64,000 nucleotides of DNA, from assembly GCA_030141605.1 (NCBI GenBank), contig JAQGDQ010000180.1, forward strand, positions 324,501 to 388,500. Reading direction: 5' to 3'. Source of the DNA: Tubiluchus corallicola. Lineage: Eukaryota > Priapulida > Priapulimorpha > Priapulimorphida > Tubiluchidae. The stretch's first letter is position 1, and each line of letters begins with the position of its first letter. Under the pieces are notes generated by a model. It worked only from the letters and a program-made list of their open reading frames with translations, did not search any database and was not told the origin of the DNA. Below, piece after piece: positions 12,004 to 24,856 of this stretch. The position numbers and the translations under genes are program-made.

Positions 12004-12577
12004 CGGTACAAGAAACTTGCCGAGCATTCACACCAGAGAATAACTTGCAGGAAATCAACTCGGAGCGACTGTAGTTCGATGCTTGCGAGTTTGGCGTCAG
12101 AGGGCAAACTTGCGACAGAAAACTCACCGTGAGTTTTGCCGAGACTAAAAAGTACAAGTTTTGTAGTCACTGCTAATAGCCATCTGTTCTTATTCATGAT
12201 ACAACTAAAAAAATCAACTACCATAATTATAAAAAAAGCGTGCTAAGGTGGAACATGTAGTTAGGTTCACAAAGACGAGCAGCACATACAAACAGAAACA
12301 TTTCACAATCAGTCTCTTAGATTATTTGACTTAAAAGAAGCAAATTTTTCAGTTCAGCACAACTAAGGTATCTACAACACCAAGTGAAAGTTTCAGACGT
12401 CATGACTAGACTGCCCTAGTTTATAAAAAAACACTTGACAAACATAGAAAGGATTGTCATAAACATCAGTTAGTAAGATCTGTCTTCATATTGCATACAT
12501 AACTCATTCATGTATCCCACAGGGACAAACTGCAAAGCTTAATATATTAGTGTGAGGCAATAAATAGACTACTGTTC
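12004..12577. other. 3' flank of the fucosyltransferase gene
   Basis: No gene. A consensus polyadenylation hexamer was not found on the minus strand close to the stop codon, so the transcript end is undefined. Confidence 0.4.
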
Positions 12578-13579
12578 TCAAAAACCAGTCCAACTAGGCA
12601 AAAAGTAATCTTCACTACAAACACTGTTGTACAAAGTGCTGCCCTCTCTTGCCCATTTTTTGTAGTAAATCACATCGCCACCTGTGAGAAATGCCACCCA
12701 CCAGGAATATGATCCTGTTGTCATGACAGTGTGATCTGTTAATGTTAGCGCAGCAAAATCGAGAATTGCTGACCCGGAGGAGAGGTATGCCACGTCATCT
12801 CCCTGAACTATTGACTTAGCATCAGTCATATTGTTGCTACACACGACAAATATAGGATTGGAATATTTTTTCCTGAAGTGCGCCACTGCTTTTCTTACGT
12901 ACTCCGGAGGGGCAGGTAAAAAACCATGAAATTCCAGTTCCGGTTTGAGGATATCGCCCCTGCGAATGTGCACTCCGACTAATTCACGATTTAGTGACGT
13001 ATTATGGAATGCAGCTAGCAGTGTTTCGTTGAGCAATTTACCTGCTATGCGCAGGACATCATCATTCAGTCTAAACTGGCTTCGTATTAATTTTTTATAA
13101 GGCTCAAAGTATTTCCACGATTGCATATAACCAACTATTTTCAGATTTCGTTGAGGTAAGCGTAGAAGATTTGTATCCAGACAGGAAGAAAATCTCTCGT
13201 CTAACTGTGGAAAATTCTCGCCAAGCGTGGTTTCAGTTTCCGGGAGAAATATAGCCTCGGTCAGATTAAAATACCTGGCTATACTCATTTTATCCGAGAA
13301 CAGCAGAGTCATCCGATTCAACTTTGCAATGCTTAAAGCTGATGCGTACCAGAATAACTGATTTCCCATGCCGCCTTCTTTATACGTCATGACAGTCAGT
13401 ATGGGTGCTGCTTTCATATTATTTCCTAAGACTTCATACTCGTACCTGACAACTTGCTCAAACCGCCCGGTAAAATAAAGAATGGTAAGAGAAAGTAGGA
13501 AGGAAGAGAGTACCACTTTAGACACCATGCTGTTCAGCGAACCACATTTTAACACCTTTAAAACTAACATAGACTGCAT
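12578..13579 (-). CDS. GT11 fucosyltransferase (alpha-1,2-fucosyltransferase-like)
   Basis: An intact, intronless frame of 333 codons. It is predicted to transfer L-fucose from GDP-fucose to a glycan acceptor in the Golgi lumen. Residues 20-37 form one hydrophobic signal-anchor (type II membrane protein). The catalytic domain starts with the GT11 hallmark GGMGNQLFWYASA (69-81). The GDP-fucose-binding motif VGVHIRRGD is at 201-209 and the C-terminal motif DHTVMTTGSYSWW at 282-294, followed by FLTGGDVIYYKKWA (297-310). N-glycosylation sequons occur at N105, N184, N193 and N250. The length is normal for metazoan GT11 proteins. The Met chosen is the first in frame; Met18 would also keep the anchor. 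Exact acceptor and linkage cannot be read from sequence. Single-exon GT11 genes are common in invertebrate expansions. A 5' non-coding exon is possible but not visible. Confidence 0.93.
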   Translation of the reverse strand: MQSMLVLKVLKCGSLNSMVSKVVLSSFLLSLTILYFTGRFEQVVRYEYEVLGNNMKAAPILTVMTYKEGGMGNQLFWYASALSIAKLNRMTLLFSDKMSIARYFNLTEAIFLPETETTLGENFPQLDERFSSCLDTNLLRLPQRNLKIVGYMQSWKYFEPYKKLIRSQFRLNDDVLRIAGKLLNETLLAAFHNTSLNRELVGVHIRRGDILKPELEFHGFLPAPPEYVRKAVAHFRKKYSNPIFVVCSNNMTDAKSIVQGDDVAYLSSGSAILDFAALTLTDHTVMTTGSYSWWVAFLTGGDVIYYKKWAREGSTLYNSVCSEDYFLPSWTGF

Positions 13580-14230
13580 TATGCTTCAAATTAACATTTG
13601 CAATGATTTTCTAAATCCTAGTCAACGTATCACAGTCGAGACAAGTTACACGGCAACTAATGACTAGTTACACATTCTTAAAACTACAGCAGTTCGGAGT
13701 ATCCAACCTAACAGATGCCCAAGAAACCACTGCACACATTTATGAACGTATCCAAGGAATGTAAGTCAATAGCAATCACAGTAAACTCGATCAACTACGA
13801 AAATCAATACACCATCCTGAACTTTGGCAAGATAAACGGTCGTCAGTACAATTACAGATTCTTGTAGGTAAATGATTTATTAAAGAGTGAGCTTGCAAAC
13901 ATGCAGAACAGCCGCTCAACAGTTTAAACAACAGACTAGACATAATCTCATTTGTTCCACATGATCTCATTTGTTCCACATGAAAAGGTCATGGAAATTT
14001 TAGTTCACTTCCTTTTAGTTACACTTCTTCTCCGGCACAGTGTCGTTAGATGCACGCAACCTGACAGCAGGATGACTTGCGCTCCAGGATGATTCTGCGG
14101 CTTCTGCTCTTTTAACTTTTATTAGGAGATTTCCAGAATAGTACATCCAGTAAATCTGTAAAATAATAATAGTGTGCGTAATTGTTTTATTGCTCGAATC
14201 TTCACAATTTATATAATGAAACAAAGTTAA
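13580..14230. other. Upstream flank of the fucosyltransferase gene
   Basis: No TATA box at a convincing distance. A short direct repeat of gatctcatttgttccacatg-like sequence occurs near 13945-13982. Confidence 0.4.
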
Positions 14231-14787
14231 TTAAAGGAAAGGTCAAGCTTTTATAGGATATCAGGCTTATATCAATGTTTGCAAAAAATGTTAGAAGAAT
14301 TTAGTAATGAAACTGCAATAAGTGCCTCGTGTAATTAGTAAAATTAGTTTAAAGTCGTGATCACTTCGTGTTTGTGTTCTCCGATCTTCAACGCCCATTC
14401 TTCTTCCAATGACGTCATTCGTCTTGAAGAAAAGTAGCGCACTGTCAATTTTCATCAAAAGTATAATAAGGCTATAAAAACATCTGAACGCCAATTTCGT
14501 AATATTATTGTGTGAACATTAGATAAGCTGTAGAAGTTTGGTAGCAGCGCACGCTTACGAAAAGCCACGATGCGCTTACGAAAAGTCACGAAGTCTCCCA
14601 GTTACGTCACTATTTTCAAGTGAATGGCGGCAACTGCCAAGACTGAAAATTTCTATTCAGAAGTAGTATATTTTAAATTTGTGCTTTATAGGCAGTTCTT
14701 TGCAAATTTCTTTGTTACATTTTTCTAAGTTTAACTGATAACAGTAAAATAAGCCCAACACACCGAGTGACTTGCTCTTTCCTTTAA
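14231..14787 (+). mobile_element. Inverted-repeat transposon, family C copy 2 (best preserved)
   Basis: Ends TTAAAGGAAAGGTCAAGCTT and, inverted, acttgctctttcctttaa give inverted repeats of about 18 bp. The body is shared with 7071-7572 and, reversed, with 24857-25500. There is a local duplication of cgcttacgaaaagycacga near 14550-14590. Confidence 0.8.
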
Positions 14788-14954
14788 CAGAAGTTTTAAC
14801 TTCGCCACGTCCAGAAAAAATTTACGATGCCACTTACTGTCGGACTTAAAAGTTTAACTATGTTAGTTTAGTGGGCTTGTGAGATCAAGACATACGCCTT
14901 GCCCACCCATTATTATGTGTACACAAGATGTAGAACCTGTAATTTAGCGGAAAT

Positions 14955-15647
14955 TTACACCCATAGCACCTGGTAAAAATTACTTCCGCTGCTCGCTTTT
15001 TGATAATGGTGGTTTTTTGAAGTAATCCAATGTACAGTGCTTTGCCGACTAACGTAATAGTCAAGCACCTCTTTTAAAGTATGGATGCACATCTCTGTGC
15101 CTAAGTTTTCAACAAAACCAAACCGGTTTGCCGTGGTACTCAAACAAGAACTGTAACGATTTAGAAGCAGTATTTCTATAACTTTGCTTCCTGTATCATG
15201 AGATGAAAGAGCGATAGGCCTTTAGTTGTTCTTGTCTGTAATATCCTCATTTTTGTCTTTAACGAGGGGTACTAGTACAGATAACATTAACGAATGCGGC
15301 AGGTAACCGTGTGTCACACAGGATGTGAATAGCAGCGCCAACATGGTTGGCAGCAAATGGGATGAATTACGGAAATGTTCACCTTTAAGTCCGTCTGGAC
15401 CAGCTGATTTATGTAAGGCAAGCCTATCAATTGCCTCTTGCACTTCAAAAACTGTAAATGCATTAATGGGCGTTATGCTATGGCTCAGAACATGTTTTAA
15501 ACATGTTTTGTATGAGTGATGTTTTGAGATTCTATGTGTAACCCGTATGCTGGATGCTTTATTGGATAGGTTTATTGGCATTAGAGTGGGCAACAGAATT
15601 AAAATACAAGATGCACTTGCATCATGTTCCTGCCAACGCAAAATCAT
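14955..15647 (-). pseudogene. Non-LTR retrotransposon reverse transcriptase fragment (dead)
   Basis: One minus-strand frame reads through typical LINE reverse transcriptase motifs. These include EAIDRLALHKSAGPDGLKGE in the N-terminal part, then LFTSCVTHGYLPHSL and VLVPLVKDKNEDITDKNN, an in-frame TAA at 15222-15224 where Tyr is expected, then RPIALSS. The frame continues with NRFGFVENLGTEMCIHTLKE. The usual catalytic segment after this point is not recognisable (sequence diverges after about plus 15035), so the copy is broken by a nonsense codon and a 3' break. It is CR1/L2/RTE-like in flavour; I cannot place the clade firmly. Confidence 0.85.
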
Positions 15648-15973
15648 GCAAATCTATATACAAGCAACTGTTAAATCTTCATTACAATATTTACAATATG
15701 TGTTTTTTGGTAGTTTTGCTAGGTATAGCAAAATCAATATATAGATGTTTAATTTTTCAATGTAGGCAGTGTATAATGAAACTAACATTTGAAATGTATG
15801 ACACCTAAAAAACATGTACAGCTGTACACGACAAAATGTTTAAATTCCCTTAGTTTCTTGGTTTTTTCACAAACAGGGCCGGAGTATCCTATAAGCTGCA
15901 GTCCAAGGCTCACCAAGCTAGCCATTGTCAATAATTTCGGATTTTGGCAAGAACACAATAATTTCGTGGAAAA

Positions 15974-17328
15974 CAGTGATGGGCGATTAATAGATTGATT
16001 AAGTTAATCGAGATTACAAGCATGTATGAATTAGTGTTGCTTCGGATATCCGATTCATATCCGAAAACAGTGATATTCGCGAGATTTTGCAGGTATTCGT
16101 ATCCGACAGTTATAAAAATTCGATATTCGCAAATATTTGCTCCCCGGTTTTCGTAACGTGCAATTGAAAACGGTTTCCGAATAATTTAACAGCCGAAAAT
16201 AACTAAATAAAATATTACAAAATTACTTAGAGATCGTTTTAGCCTTTGTTTGTGTTTTCAAAATGAATATTTTACACACATCTTTTCTTGTTTGTGTGTG
16301 ATAATACGGTGTATCTTTGGGCTAGGTCCTGTAAAATCATAGTCTCTTTTAACAGACTAAATCAGGGGTGTGCAAATTGCGGCCCGCGGGCCACTTGCTT
16401 AATGTAGCTTAATGTCACTGTACTACTCAGACTGTGTGATACACATTACTAATATGCATGGTAATGAAATTACCACTATTTGTCCTGAAAGTAGAAATAT
16501 ATGGTTTGTAATATAAATTTTAATAACTTCTATAATAGTTTCTTGAGTGTAGTAGTAATGATGTACGCAGGTCGGATGCAAAAAAAATCGTTATTAGGCC
16601 TTTCTGTACTTGGCTCCTTGATCAAACTGCCTGTGGCCCGCAGGAATTACGGGAAAGTTTAATGTGGCCCGGCTAGTCAGATAATTAGCACACCCCTGGA
16701 CTAAATGAAAATGCTAATGTTTGCAAACGTTTACTAATTTTTCATTATCCGAAACGATTCGCATATTCGATCCAAACTTGGCTAACCTATCCGAATCCGG
16801 AAGTCAATTTGAAGAAATATTCGATGATATCAAGTATTCGCTATCCGGCAAAAAGTGCATCCGGAGCAAGACTAGTATGAATCGACATAATCGGTTATTG
16901 AACAGTAATTCAGTTAATCTAGATCAAAATATACATGTTACACACTGACTAAAAGGCAGAGTTTGAGCAAAAATAAACAAAATTCTTTCATTTTTTTCTT
17001 CGCTTATCTCACCGTACACGATGCACACAACTGCAAACCACGGCGTTGCAAACTGTGGCTTCTTATACGTTTTCACGTGACGCATGTAGATGACATAATA
17101 ATAGAGTAATTAATAAAATGTGTGTGTCTAGAAAAATAGTTTGCAATTAAGAAAATGGTAGACAGTGACGAAACGAAAGCCACGGAGAAGCTTATGGGCT
17201 GTATTTCAGTGCTGCAATGTTTGAAAAAATACTTAAAGACTAAAAATTACCGGAAAAGATTAAAACATATCGAATTGCAAGAACAAGATTATAATCGAAT
17301 TAGAAAATTTAAAAATCGCCCATCACTA
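15974..17328 (+). mobile_element. hAT-type transposon (non-autonomous), host of a nested insertion
   Basis: The left end CAGTGATGGGCGATT and right end aatcgcccatcacta are reverse complements apart from the last base. Flanking 8-mers gtggaaaa (15966-15973) and ggggaaaa (17329-17336) match 7 of 8, as expected for an aged hAT target duplication. The interior has repeated attcg/atccg-type motifs in both orientations and no transposase. A second hAT element (16363-16698) sits inside it, so this one is older. Confidence 0.8.
16363..16698 (+). mobile_element. hAT MITE with perfect 8-bp target duplication
   Basis: A 336-bp element with ends CAGGGGTGTGC and gcacacccctg, flanked by the identical 8-mer gactaaat on both sides (16355-16362 and 16699-16706). 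The subterminal gcggcccgcgggcc and its partner tggcccgcagg are typical of Charlie-like hAT elements. No coding. The perfect duplication indicates a fairly recent insertion into the larger hAT copy. Confidence 0.92.
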
Positions 17329-17988
17329 GGGGAAAAGACGATAATTTTTAGTTTCCAACACAATAATTAGCATCATACAATCCTGGAACGCAAATTAATG
17401 ATCTGCTGTTGAACAGAAACACTTACTATAATGATTAAGCAGTTGAGCAATAACGGTCCAGAAAAAACTACGGAAATGAACAGTCCATTGCTATCAAAGT
17501 ACTGCTGAGAAGCGAACAACCTGAAAATAATAGAAAAGCTAATATCTGTGAAATCAATAACTGACATGAACTTTTTTCAAAAGTAATCTTCTGTTTTCCA
17601 TTAAAGATAAGTGTCATTAAAGATTCAACATCCCAAGCACAATTCAAAAGTAAGTAACATTGACCATCTTGAAAAACTTGCACTCCTCCATCTCTCTTTT
17701 ACCTTGGTTGTCAATTGTTATATATCGATACTTTAATAATGGAAATCGTGCTAAATAAGCGTAGTTATTAAAAAATAAAATGTGATTTTTTAGCTAATGT
17801 AACTAATAAGTTGGTATACGAAATAATGTAGTTAGAATGATAGCGTGTAAATAATTGTGTCTTCTGCTCATTGTAAGAAAGTTCCGTAGAAATTCACAGA
17901 CTGTAAAATAGTTTTGTAGTTTATAACAGATACATAGGCCAACTGTTATATATATTATTCATTATATTTTGTATGTTGACTGTATAAG

Positions 17989-17997
<9 letters not shown>
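17329..17997. other. AT-rich spacer, nothing recognised
   Basis: Antisense open frames at 17373-17683 overlap one another and have no motif; not supported. Confidence 0.4.
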
Positions 17998-18033
<36 letters not shown>

Positions 18034-18112
18034 ACCAGCAAATAGTGGTAAATAAAAGACATAATAATAATGATAATATAATAATAATAATAATAACAAT
18101 AATAATAAAATT
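17998..18112. repeat. (TA)n and (TAA)n microsatellites
   Basis: A TA run at 17998-18028 and TAA-type units at about 18058-18112, separated by unique sequence. Confidence 0.93.
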
Positions 18113-18124
18113 CATCTTGCAAGA

Positions 18125-19212
18125 ATGAGACTAGATACCAGTCTCCTAGCTGCTCGTATGTTTGCAAATAATATTGTTCGTCCTCCCAACTGTTTATATG
18201 GAGCACCATATGAAGATCCTGAACGCTTTGTTCCAGAACGCCCTCATTTCTACAATACTCGGCTGGTCACTATTAATCCCCTTCTAACTGCAGTAAATAT
18301 TAACATTAACGTTACACTATACGGTGACACTAATCAGTCATCGTCCTTTAACAGAGATATTACACTAGCATCTATCAACTTTATCATGTTAAGCAAAAGA
18401 TTTCAAAATACGTAAATATTTACATCGTAATAGGATACAATTCATACACTGCCTTCCACATTATTGACTATATAGTTAGCAGGAAATTAGCTTTTTGTCA
18501 GTATAAAAAACATATTTTTTAAATTTTTTTTATTTACTTGGCTAATTGTTTTCTAATCTTCCATTTCGGCTTTTCAGCTAAGTGCATTTCGTACACCATA
18601 AAACACTATTCAACCTTAATAAATCCGTAGACCCTTATCATGTGTGCCGATATCTGAGTATCATTAATCATTCACTCATCTATCATATCCTAGATCATCT
18701 AACCCCCCCCTTTCTTGCACGTTTTACTTCCTGTTTCTCCACCAATATATGAAGTTATATCGTACTATTTAACGATTTTCAATACTGTGACTGTCTTCAT
18801 GTGACAGGCTTTCATATACCTGTTAGCCATTCACCTAGTACTGTTGCACAATTTCAGCTGTTCATGTATGTAGTGTTTCAATTTTCAGTTTACTAATAAA
18901 TACTCACCATTAGCATTAATTCATTATCATTGTCATCACCATCACCATTGTCATCAGCATTAATATCACCATCGTTGTCATAATTATCATCAACATCATC
19001 AACATTGTCATATCGTTTTCTCGCATCTGTTTGCTTCGCTCCATTTAACATAGTTTTTTTGTTGTTTATATTATTAATTTAGTCTTATCCATTTTGAGCA
19101 CAGCTCATAAGTTAATTTCTTCTGCTACGCTCATAGCCCTGCAATGTTTTGTTAATTTCTAATTGTACAACTTTTTTATTTTTGTATGTGTTAAATGGAT
19201 GAATAAATAAAT
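18125..19212 (+). mobile_element. Possible 3' end of a degenerate LINE
   Basis: An open frame at 18125-18415 ends LYGDTNQSSSFNRDI and FIMLSKRFQNT, which resembles the C-terminal tail of some non-LTR retrotransposon polyproteins (a small hydrophobic LYGD block, then a terminal KRF-type motif). It is followed by about 780 bp of non-coding sequence that ends in gatgaataaataaata, a common LINE tail. The protein similarity is recalled as a pattern only, so the call is tentative. Confidence 0.35.
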
Positions 19213-21439
19213 ACAGTTTAAAGCAAAGATAAGTGTGAGGAACGTATAACAGGTACATTCCAACTGACACAATGACGAAATAACAATTGATAATTTTCCA
19301 AGAAACATTTAAAACACCTTACCGCCAGTATTTCGCTGCGTATTCGTTAATGTTTTCAGCCAAATATACAAGAACCACTAAAATAAAAAACAGAACGTAC
19401 TTGACTTAATAAAAAATTTGCAGTGCTCGAAACACACCAGCACTAAAACAGCCACATTAGATTTTTTTTGGAAAGTTACCATAATATCCACCAAGCAGTT
19501 TTTACATTCATATTTTATTATATTATATATTAAAAGATTAATAATTTAATAATAATTTAATTTAAGTGGAAGGTTGAAACATTGTATGCGCTGGCGTTCA
19601 CTAAGGAACAAAGAAAACTACGAAAAATGCACTAGGCAAATTTCACAGCAAAACACTATTACCAATAGAGTGAAATGTCAAGTAAAATATCGACTTTCTT
19701 GATGTTAAAAAATATTTTCAAGCAAATTTCGGTAAGAATCAGCAAAACTTGACAAATGTGATTCATACAGCAAGAGGCATTTGTAAACAAACAAACGAAA
19801 TTGTAAAAAAACCGGTAGTTGAATACAAATATTCAGAAAGATTGGTTACAATTGACCCTTACCAGTAGTATTTCTGAGTTCACAATTTTTAACACAACAT
19901 TAACAAAGCATGAAAGGTGGTAGTACAGCATTATTGTGCACATGGCATTTCAGGCATCCAATCAGGTTGGAATTGATACATGGTGCATATATATTTATAT
20001 ATAAAACACTTCTGGTGTGCTGATCACACAACAGTTATATTTCAACAGTAGATGTTTAACTTTCGATACATGGTATCTTCACCAGAACAACTGAGGGAAA
20101 TATTGGCCTATTTATAAGAATGCATGAGTAGACACAGGCTTCAAATTATGCATTGCATACTGTAGATACAGGCTTTAAATTCTGCATTGTATACTCTGGG
20201 TACACGCTGAATAATACAGTAATGGGATGAAGTAATAGAGTTGTGATGGGTAGAGTAATTTATGCAAAACTGGGTAAAAATACATTAGTATTTAACTTTC
20301 AGTCTATGAAGAATGGATTCTCTGTTGAGCCCAGTGTGCTGATCCAGTATAATTCCAACTGTTTTCTATAGTGTGCGTCGTAAGTGTTTTCGATATATAT
20401 ATATAGATATGTGTGTGTGTATGAAATTTATTTATCCAATGATATTCCTTGAAATTCAGCGAACTTATTTTAAATGACTAAGGATTATTGCGCCATGAAA
20501 AACGAAATATTAGAAATGAAATATTAGAATATCTCCGATGTAGGAAAAATCAAAGCAGCACTTGAATTTGATAAAAAAAACCACATTGTATACTTACAAT
20601 TCCTTGTTTTATTGATCAACATTTTACACATTAACAAACTTGATACAGGCTTCATTTGAATGTCTTCTGCAGCACGTTTGTAATTAGTGTGATCACGATC
20701 AGCACCGGCATCAAAATAGCAAGTTATGTGCAAGTATGGCTACTGAAACGGTTTGCTAATTTCCAGAACGGTAGCCAGTGCTGGATTTAAGACAAATGAG
20801 TCTGCTGCTACTTAACTTATGAGGCCCCTTAGCTACTCGGACCATGAAGTAAGTAGGCCCGGTAGGCCTACACAGGCAGTCAGGCATACGTGCTCAAGAA
20901 ATTTAGGAGTAGTTAAAATATCACCTAATTTTCCTGCCAAGAAATTGTTTACGACGAATTTTTCAAATATCAAACGTTTTTCCTAGAAGTTACAGAATTG
21001 AAATTGGCCTGTAGTGCTTGGGCTGAGTGCCATCTGTATGGGGTTTTCTGGATTAATTCCAGTTAAACCTGGCATGGTGTCTTTGTGATTTTGTATTGAT
21101 TCTTATATATCAGATGTGGTGATTGGATCTATTAGTATTGTGTGTCTGTTGTATGCTGAGGATAGCTGATTTATATATTTGGTTATGGTGTTATGTTGTT
21201 CTTGTGGAGGTATAGCCAGAGTAGATAGTCTTTATAGAAATCTGCTAGTAAATTGTTTTTTATTGTAAGGTATATGTGGTATGATAGTTATGTTGTATAG
21301 GAGTGTTTGTGTGAAATAAGGTGGGCACTTGTAAGACAGTGTTGGGCAGGTTTGAGCTTCTACTAATATAGAATAGCTTCGAGTTTGTTGCCGTGAACAT
21401 ATCTGACCTATAGCCCAGACAGTTCAAATCTGAATGTAC
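19213..21439. other. AT-rich intergenic DNA; hammerhead-like hairpin at 20058-20085
   Basis: About 20127-20215 holds two to three diverged copies of a roughly 53-bp unit (agacacaggcttcaaatt / agatacaggctttaaatt). A minus-strand motif at 20058-20085 resembles a hammerhead core (see findings). No gene is seen. Confidence 0.4.
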
Positions 21440-22069
21440 TTAAAGGACAATCGGACCCAATCTTAAACTGTAGGTCAAAACAATCTACTCTTTAAAATAT
21501 TGAAAGGAAACGTACTTTTTTTTAAAGACTTCCTTAGGTAAGACAATTATTACCACACAAACACAATTTCGCATCCGCGCCACTAGTTTTTCGCTGTTAC
21601 ATACATTTCACCATTCACTATTTGGACGGGCACTAACACCTGCATTTCGCAAATGCATTGCATAAAAACAGGTGCAGTACCTCTCAGTTCAGATCTGTTA
21701 GTTTGTGAAGAACTACACACGTTCTACAGGTCATGTATGAGTACAGCGGTAAATTTGAAATTTCATCTTAAAACTTGCGTAGTTTTAGTACAACACACTG
21801 AATATCTTACACTGTTCTTCAATTTTCTCTTTCGCAAACGAGTGCAACACGCTCTTGGAATGTTTTTGCTGTTGAAAATTATGTTAGTTTGTGATATCAT
21901 CAGCAGTCAGGCTCAACGCCATTAATTAAGATTTTAATCATTTATTTAATTATCAGACACGCTTTTGCAGTATTAATTATGGTAAAATGCTTTTTAGCTT
22001 AAATGAATATACTTTTTACTGTACTTGAAAGTCAGATAGTGTATGAAAAATCATCCCGTCTTCCTTTAA
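21440..22069 (+). mobile_element. Family A inverted-repeat transposon, copy 1
   Basis: It opens TTAAAGGACAATCGGACCCA and closes aatcatcccgtcttcctttaa. The conserved internal blocks are aaactgtaggtcaaaacaat, gcgccactagtt and tgtgatatcatcagcagt. The copies are about 580-640 bp with no coding capacity. All seven copies in the window lie in this orientation. Confidence 0.88.
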
Positions 22070-23199
22070 GCACACCTAAGCACAATGGTAAATGTAGCAC
22101 TGATATTGGGATTTGCTGCAAGTATCACCATCAAACAGCTTGTGACTAGTAAATTACAAAGGGTTACATTCGTAATGGTTTTTAATGATACAAGTATGTA
22201 AACTCATACAGCAATTAGCAAAAGCACAATGTACTGCACTTACAGAGAATCACAAAGTAAACTGCCTGTACATTCATGCGAGTGTGCAGTAAATAAGTGA
22301 GAAAGAAACAGACACCATGAAATGAAATCAGACCAGTTAACCACGGTTCACTCCAGTCAATCTGTAACAAAAAGAACAGAAATTAGTGCAAACTGACATA
22401 GAATTTCTTAGCCCTTAAACAGCTACCTGTCAACTTAGTTTATTTCCCACTGCAAGTTTAGACTTGCAAAAAAGAATACACCCCTAATTCTGTGCAAGTT
22501 GCACATTTATTTATTTATTTTTATTTTATTTTATTCACACCCAATAGTAAAATACAGTCGATAACAAAAACAATATACAAAAACACGGTGGTAAAAAACA
22601 TACAAATAAAATATTTACAAGACTGTGGTAAAGACACAAAGAAATTAACTGCTTACATGTGTCTATTGTGTACAGGGAATTTATGCAAGTTACTTTATAT
22701 AAGCGGCTATTCAATAACGTAATATTTTGTGCAGTTATGAGTGGTGCACCATCAACATAAGCGGGCTACAAGATAACATGGCTAGAAATTTGTTCAAGTG
22801 TCAGTTTTCTATAGGCCAGATGCACCATATTAGTTACTCGGGCATGGCATGAAAAATAATTGTGACTAACAAATTAATTCACATCTCCAAAAGCTTTGCT
22901 TACAATTCATAATGAAATTCATACAGCAAGTAAGTAAATAAACAGTAACAGTTAAGTGATGGACAAATGTAAAAAAGATATTCATTGAAGTTCAATGCAC
23001 CTGCAAACTAACAATTATGCTATAACTAAACGTAATAACAAGAAAAAGTTTGATAACTGAAATTTTAGGGTTTCCTCATGTTCATTTCACGGTAATGTAA
23101 AATTCTTAAGATGTATAAAAACATATGTAATGACAATAGTTTGTGATGATGGTAGAATAAGAGGCCTCTCCAAAAAATTAGTGAAGGTTTAGACTTGAT
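22070..23199. other. AT-rich spacer, nothing recognised
   Basis: T-rich runs near 22500-22540; no supported gene. Confidence 0.4.
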
Positions 23200-23388
23200 C
23201 TTAGGAAATACAATTTATTAATATCTGGGACAGGGAACTGGTTAAAGGAGGAAGCTGTGAACGCTGCCAGTACAAATGCTTCCAAGAGCCACTTGGAGGA
23301 GTTCTTAAAGAAGAATGGGGGGCACAACACAAGTTTGTCCAAGCTTAAAGCCCCAGTTACCATCGTCACCGATTACGTTTGTATTTAG
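23200..23388 (+). pseudogene. LINE polyprotein C-terminal fragment
   Basis: The plus frame reads NWLKEEAVNAASTNASKSHL then EEFLKKNG and stops at TAG 23386-23388. The pattern W-x-x-L-P-E-x-V-V-N-A-x-S-x-x-x-F-K-x-x-L is the usual C-terminal end of CR1/jockey-type LINE ORF2; here Pro is Lys and the Phe is Ser. It is a short decayed remnant with nothing else of the element recognised around it. Confidence 0.5.
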
Positions 23389-24856
23389 ATGAAATTGGTG
23401 GTCGTCGTCAATAAGAATCAATAACATTAACAAGTAAATAAGTAATTAAACATATTCCAGTCTAACACTTAACTATCATTAACAAAACAAATCCACCACA
23501 AATTTTAGTAATCTCGTCTGATCCCAAAAGAAATTTTATTAGCTTAGAAAGACTACACAATTGGACAGGGGCATGGCACATGAAAATTATATGCCGACAA
23601 AAACAGTCAAATTTCCTTTAGGACTTACACTTTTCAAATAACTCCACAAGCCATCAATTTCATTAGTCTTGATAAAGTTCATGTTACGAAAATTTACGCA
23701 ACTGGTATTAACGTCATCTCAGCTTTATAAAAAGAGTATACATTGATTATTTATGCGCACAGACACTAAACCGAAGCAAAACCTGCCATGCGAGAATTTT
23801 TTTTTACCAATGTTGTTGATAGTGCTGTCACCTGTTGCCGACAATAAAAGTAACCACATGTAGTTGCATTCTCTTAGTGCACGGCGAATCGACTTCGGGT
23901 CAACTGGCCGACTGCAGTGATGCAGGGAATTCAAAATAATTATGGCTATAGAAGACTGGAAAACGGTCTAGACCAAATATGAGCTTTATGACAAGGCAAA
24001 ATTAGGCAATGACTATGAGGACAACAGCAAAAAACTAACAAAGTAGGTAATAAAGAAAATGGACAAAAAAGTAAAAACCAAAATGTAAAACATCAAGTAC
24101 AAAAGTAACAAAAGTTAGAAACAATAAAATTGAACAGACAAACTCAAGACGGCTAACGGATAAAAAGACACCTTAAAACAATAGTAAATAGTTAAAAAAT
24201 AAGTCACTTTAATTATTATGTATGACCCCTGCACTAAGTTTAATTAATAAAGTGGATGCTAGATCGGTGTTAGAGAAGAATTTTTATGATAGTGAAGAAC
24301 TTTTAATTAATATGCATGGTGAGCCTACAGATACAGAATTGACTCCTTTCCCCGACCTCCCAAATTTTTATTTTTTTTGTTTTATCTAAAATTTGCATAG
24401 TAATCTACACCAAATATGAGCAATATGAAAAGTTCTATAGCTCTATATACTGGTACTATAATTGACTTTCGTGTAAAAAGCTACATTATGCATAATATTG
24501 AAACTGAGCGCGCTTGTGCTATTTCGTAATTCGCATTAATTTGGCCCACATTTTAGACTGTTAGTCCGTCATCTCACTGTTTCTTGCTACAGATGTTATG
24601 ATGATTATAGTATGTGTTATGTACGACGAGTTAGAGACGAGAACTTAATTTAATTTCACGTTTTTGTTCGCTGATTAGTTAGCACACAATGCTGAGTGAC
24701 AGTGGGTTGGGGTTTTAGTAGATTTGTGAAACATTACAAAATTTTGCTGATACCCAGTACTTATGGGCTGAGAAAAAAAGCAACGTAATAAACGAAAATA
24801 AACGAACGGTAACATGCCTGTTTGATGGCTAAACATTTAGCTTGTGGGACAGTGTG
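23389..24856. other. AT-rich spacer, nothing recognised
   Basis: A-rich stretches (24040-24240); no supported gene. Confidence 0.4.
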
